A stretch of DNA of 30,513 nucleotides from Apophysomyces variabilis. Taxonomy: Eukaryota; Mucoromycota; Mucoromycetes; Mucorales; Mucoraceae. Every line of letters begins with the position of its first letter. Within the stretch, counting starts at the first letter, position 1. Both the position numbers and the translations under genes were made by a program. The stretch is from the NCBI GenBank assembly GCA_002749535.1, contig MZZL01000405.1, positions 1,358,033-1,388,545 on the forward strand, given 5' to 3'. Below the pieces are notes generated by a model that was not told where the DNA came from, ran no database searches, and saw nothing but the letters and a program-made list of their open reading frames with translations. Shown here one piece after another: positions 27,846-30,513 of this stretch.

Positions 27846-28688
27846 ATGCAGAATACCAATGATGTGGAAACCACTCCCTCGCCCGAAATCCCTCTTACAG
27901 AAGTACAATTCCAACAACTATATGCAGAGTTCGCTCGAAGATTTAGAATTGAAGAACAGTCAAGACAAGAACGAGCAGATAGAGCGCTCCTTCCAGAAGA
28001 GATACTCGATGAATTGGACCAAGCTTCCAAGACCGAACTTGAAAGTAATCTCAAGCGATATTCAAGGGACCTCCAGCGTTATGAAGGAGGCAAATGGACG
28101 ATGGCAGAGACCATCAACAAAACCTTCATCCCTGACCTCAAACGTTACAACGTTGACAGCTTCCAGGCGGTATCAATTCAATACAAAGATGCAGACAGGA
28201 TGCGCACAGCAGCCAGAGGAGCCACCGAAGTGTATGAAGAACTTAAATTTGTCACTGAACGAGGTGGAGACCCGTCTGATGAGGAACTTCTCCGGCAATG
28301 TCTGGAAAAACTTAGGCGATTGGCGATCTATGGTTATGCTACAGCGAAGCAAATCGATTCCGAAGCAAAAGGGTTGGCTACTAAAGCCCTCAGACTACCA
28401 GACACAGTTAGACACCTTGAGGAGGATTATTCCAGCGAAAAGAAGCTGGCATTCGCTCCCGAAATTGTCGAACAGATCAACCAAGCCAGGTACCAAGCTG
28501 CAGTTATCAGAAGTGCGATCGGTGCGACAAAGCGAGGACAGTATGGACGTGGACGATCTTCCTCAGGCCGAGGAAACTTCAATTTCTCCCGAGGACAGAG
28601 AGGGCGTTCTTTTTTTGGCCGCGGCCAACAACCCAAGACAAACGAGACGTCGCAAACCTCGTCCAACTCCACTCCCAGCAACCAATAG
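27846..28688 (+). CDS. DIRS ORF1, gag-like protein
   Basis: This 280-residue frame starts at ATG 27846. The first 220 residues are charged and helical (ARRFRIEEQSRQERADRALL, ELESNLKRYSRDLQRYEGGK), as expected for a particle-forming protein. The C-terminus is an RG/FG-rich, probably RNA-binding tail (GQYGRGRSSSGRGNFNFSRG, then GRSFFGRGQQ) with no CCHC knuckle. The 3' end overlaps the RT frame, which is in the -1 frame. Family assignment comes from position next to the DIRS RT, not from sequence identity. Confidence 0.75.
   Translation: MQNTNDVETTPSPEIPLTEVQFQQLYAEFARRFRIEEQSRQERADRALLPEEILDELDQASKTELESNLKRYSRDLQRYEGGKWTMAETINKTFIPDLKRYNVDSFQAVSIQYKDADRMRTAARGATEVYEELKFVTERGGDPSDEELLRQCLEKLRRLAIYGYATAKQIDSEAKGLATKALRLPDTVRHLEEDYSSEKKLAFAPEIVEQINQARYQAAVIRSAIGATKRGQYGRGRSSSGRGNFNFSRGQRGRSFFGRGQQPKTNETSQTSSNSTPSNQ
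28610..28616 (+). promoter_or_regulatory. Candidate -1 ribosomal frameshift site (T_TTT_TTT)
   Basis: In the ORF1 frame the codons read TCT TTT TTT GGC, so the seven T's fit the X_XXY_YYZ slippery pattern exactly. A -1 slip enters the RT frame, which is open from there to the N at 29642. GGCCGCGGCC, a self-complementary decamer, follows directly. No stem-loop was computed. Confidence 0.4.
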
Positions 28689-29641
28689 TAACACAGACAC
28701 TGAGTGTCAGCGATCCCAGGACCTGGCCGAAGGTGACACAGATCGAGACAGAAAGAAGATCGCAGAAAAGTCTCGAACATTACTCGACTCCGGAGGATGG
28801 AATTCAACCGGGTGGCAGACTAAAACACTTCCAGGAGAATTGGAAGAAAATGACAACCCATCCTTGGCCACTGTCTATAGTGTCCCAGGGGTATCAACTA
28901 CAATGGCAGAAACCTCCAAGGCCTTGGAAGACCAGGCAGATGCGCCTGTCTCAAGAAGAAGTACAAGCAATCGACTCGGCAGTAACAAAGTTTTTAGACG
29001 CAGGAATCATAGAACATTCCCCGTCTCAAAGCACAGACTTTCTGTCAAATTTCTTCACTATACAAGAGAAGTCAAAGAGAAGACCAATCTTAGATTGTCA
29101 AACATTAAACTCTTTTCTACAGTGCCATCACTTCAAGATGGAAGGAGTGCCAGCTCTACGAGATCTCATAGAAGAAGACGACTATATGGCCAAGGTGGAC
29201 CTAAAGGACGCTTATGTGGTGGTCCCGATCCATCCGGAATCGAGAAAGTACTTAACCTTCAAACACCAAGACGTGGTCTACCAGTATCGATCTCTCGCCT
29301 TCGGTCTCAGCGTGGCACCAAGAGTGTTCTCAAAGTTAATGCGGTATGCCATCGAACCATTAAGAAAAGAAGGCCTGCGATTAGTGTATTACTTGGACGA
29401 CATCTGTATTCTCGCAAAATCAAAAAACGAAATGGCCAAATCAACCGAACGGGTGTTGAATCACCTGTCCAGCCTAGGTTTCCTAATAAACTGGGAAAAG
29501 AGCGACCTTACCCCAAAGAAAGTACAGGAGTTTCTGGGCTTCGAGTTCAATACACGAAGCATGAAGATCAAGGTTCCACAAGCCAAGTTTCAAAAATTGT
29601 TGTCCCGTATCAGGCAAATCAAGCGATCAACACAACCAAGA
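28616..29641 (+). CDS. DIRS reverse transcriptase (partial, cut at an N)
   Basis: The frame overlaps the end of ORF1 in -1. The first ATG-like start is unclear (GTG at 28733 begins VTQIETE). GGRLKHFQENWKKM opens the RT. RT motifs in order are GIIEHSPSQSTDFLSNFFTI, RRPILDCQTLN, KVDLKDAYVVVPIHPESRKY (first Asp), YQYRSLAFGLSVAPRVFSKL, and the YLDD box at 29390-29401 (second and third catalytic Asp). Then FLINWEKSDLTPKKVQEFLG closes the palm/thumb region. The protein would copy element RNA into DNA. The frame is intact to 29641, where an N joins it to unrelated downstream sequence, so RNase H and later domains are absent. Confidence 0.85.
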
Positions 29642-29642
29642 N
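29642..29642. other. Single N joining RT to recombinase
   Basis: Sequence before the N is RT; sequence after it is recombinase in another frame. Together with the N at 29912 it marks collapsed or gap-closed repeat copies rather than a true single-base ambiguity. Confidence 0.8.
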
Positions 29643-29911
29643 GCCTTACAAAAATTTCTCGATCGAACGCAACACCTTCGCCAAGGGCTATCAAAGGACC
29701 ATTCAGTATTCCTAGCCTATATCAACGATAAGAGCAAGTGTAAGAGTATCAGTCCAGTTACGGTTGCAAATATTGTGAAATCCAATATGAAGGCAGCAGG
29801 CATCGACACGACGAAGTTCCCACCACATACGATTCGAGCAGCAAGCAGCACAAAGGCCATTCAGCTAGGTTTCTCCCTGCAACAAGTAAAAGAACATGCC
29901 CATTGGAGTTT
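29643..29911 (+). CDS. DIRS tyrosine recombinase, C-terminal fragment
   Basis: The frame starts right after the N at 29642 (AGC/CTT side read as ALQKFLDRTQ) and runs to the N at 29912. It reads SPVTVANIVKSNMKAAGIDT, then FPPHTIRAASSTKAIQLGFS, then QVKEHAHWS. HTIR (29826-29837) is the H-x-x-R pair, and the His in HAHW (29895-29906) is the third active-site residue of phage-integrase-like recombinases. The first catalytic Arg and the nucleophilic Tyr are lost at the two joins. In DIRS elements this enzyme inserts the circular DNA copy. Confidence 0.8.
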
Positions 29912-29912
29912 N

Positions 29913-30513
29913 CGGCCAACAACCCAAGACAAACGAGACGTCGCAAACCTCGTCCAACTCCACTCCCAGCAGCCAATAGTAACACAGACACTGAGTGTCA
30001 GCGATCCCAGGACCTGGCCGAAGGTGACACAGATCGAGACAGAAAGAATATCGCAGAAAAGTCTCGAACATTACTCGACTCCGGAGGATGGAATTCAACC
30101 GGGTGGCAGACTAAAACACTTCCAGGAGAATTGGAAGAAAATGACAACCCATCCTTGGCCACTGTCTATAGTGTCCCAGGGGTATCAACTACAATGGCAG
30201 AAACCTCCAAGGCCTTGGAAGACCAGGCAGATGCGCCTGTCTCAAGAAGAAGTACAAGCAATCGACTCGGCAGTAACAAAGTTTTTAGACGCAGGAATCA
30301 TAGAACATTCCCCGTCTCAAAGCACAGACTTTCTGTCAAATTTCTTCACTATACAAGAGAAGTCAAAGAGAAGACCAATCTTAGATTGTCAAACATTAAA
30401 CTCTTTTCTACAGTGCCATCACTTCAAGATGGAAGGAGTGCCAGCTCTACGAGATCTCATAGAAGAAGACGACTATATGGCCAAGGTGGACCTAAAGGAC
30501 GCTTATGTGGTGG
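29913..30513 (+). repeat. Second copy of the ORF1-end/RT segment (601 bp)
   Basis: This segment repeats 28622-29222 at an offset of 1291, with two differences noticed (28681 A to G at 29972; 28758 G to T at 30049). It carries the last ORF1 codons and the RT start again. It follows directly on an N, so it is either a second element copy or an assembly join. Confidence 0.9.

Larger units (their letters stand above)
27560..30513 (+). mobile_element. DIRS-type (tyrosine-recombinase) retrotransposon, incomplete and collapsed
   Basis: The order is ORF1 (gag-like), reverse transcriptase, then a tyrosine recombinase C-terminus instead of a DDE integrase. That defines the DIRS order. The RT has the GGRL-x-x-F-x-x-x-W lead-in common in DIRS elements. 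RNase H, methyltransferase and most of the recombinase are missing at the N at 29642. After the N at 29912 the sequence restarts inside ORF1 and RT. No long terminal repeats are seen. The left terminal sequence should lie within about 27560-27845, but its exact edge is unknown. Confidence 0.8.

Noticed and set aside
27835..29715. A 626-codon open frame across the DIRS region
   Set aside because: It is the third frame over ORF1 and RT, shows no domain, and crosses the N join. It is a by-product of purine-rich codon use.

Overview
Nuclear DNA of a filamentous fungus, most likely Mucoromycota (Mucorales or a close relative). Genes are split by very short introns (about 38-90 nt, GT-AG plus one GC-AG, one with a perfect TACTAAC branch point). 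Starts are preceded by long pyrimidine tracts, AATAAA lies just past stops, and much of the space is taken by gene families and transposons typical of this phylum. No tRNA, rRNA or CRISPR array was seen. Names rest on motif reading only; no database search was possible. The first base lies in a poly-T run, so the left edge may be a contig end.

Left part (1-9.2 kb). A GNAT-type acetyltransferase (898-1782, +). A six-exon medium-chain oxidoreductase without catalytic-zinc ligands (2190-3600, -). Divergent from it, a tiny two-exon gene with a CxxC-H motif (3982-4227, +). Then relics: a broken member of a Mucoromycota-expanded family (5955-6290), a partial C2H2 zinc-finger gene (7008-7316, -), and a broken PD-(D/E)XK-like fragment (8.6-9.0 kb), interspersed with hairpins and degenerate repeats.

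Middle (9.2-18.2 kb). Degenerate coding-like DNA, a frameshifted Helitron replicase fragment (about 10.16-10.49 kb), a one-exon acidic protein of unknown function (12111-13904, +), and a five-exon coiled-coil protein ending in an SH3BGRL-type thioredoxin fold (15556-18131, -).

Right part (18.2-30.5 kb). The main item is a seven-exon gene on the minus strand (18607-21437) that reads as a Fanzor, the eukaryotic TnpB homologue and RNA-guided nuclease. It has a RuvC-I Asp, a displaced RuvC-II Glu, a C4 zinc ribbon and a terminal RuvC-III block. One in-frame stop and an Asp-to-Glu change at RuvC-III suggest a decaying or altered copy. It is followed by a transposase HTH relic abutting or interrupted by a 278-bp foldback element with 73-bp arms (21905-22182), a multi-exon gene with a D-x18-ExK nuclease-like core (24004-25093, +), a tandem duplication (25.64-25.80 kb), a Tc1/mariner transposase with broken reading frames (26128-27547, -), and a DIRS-type tyrosine-recombinase retrotransposon (ORF1, reverse transcriptase, recombinase). 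Two single-N joins in the retrotransposon show that its copies were collapsed in assembly. There is no operon logic: host genes stand alone, and most of the rest is mobile DNA or its debris.
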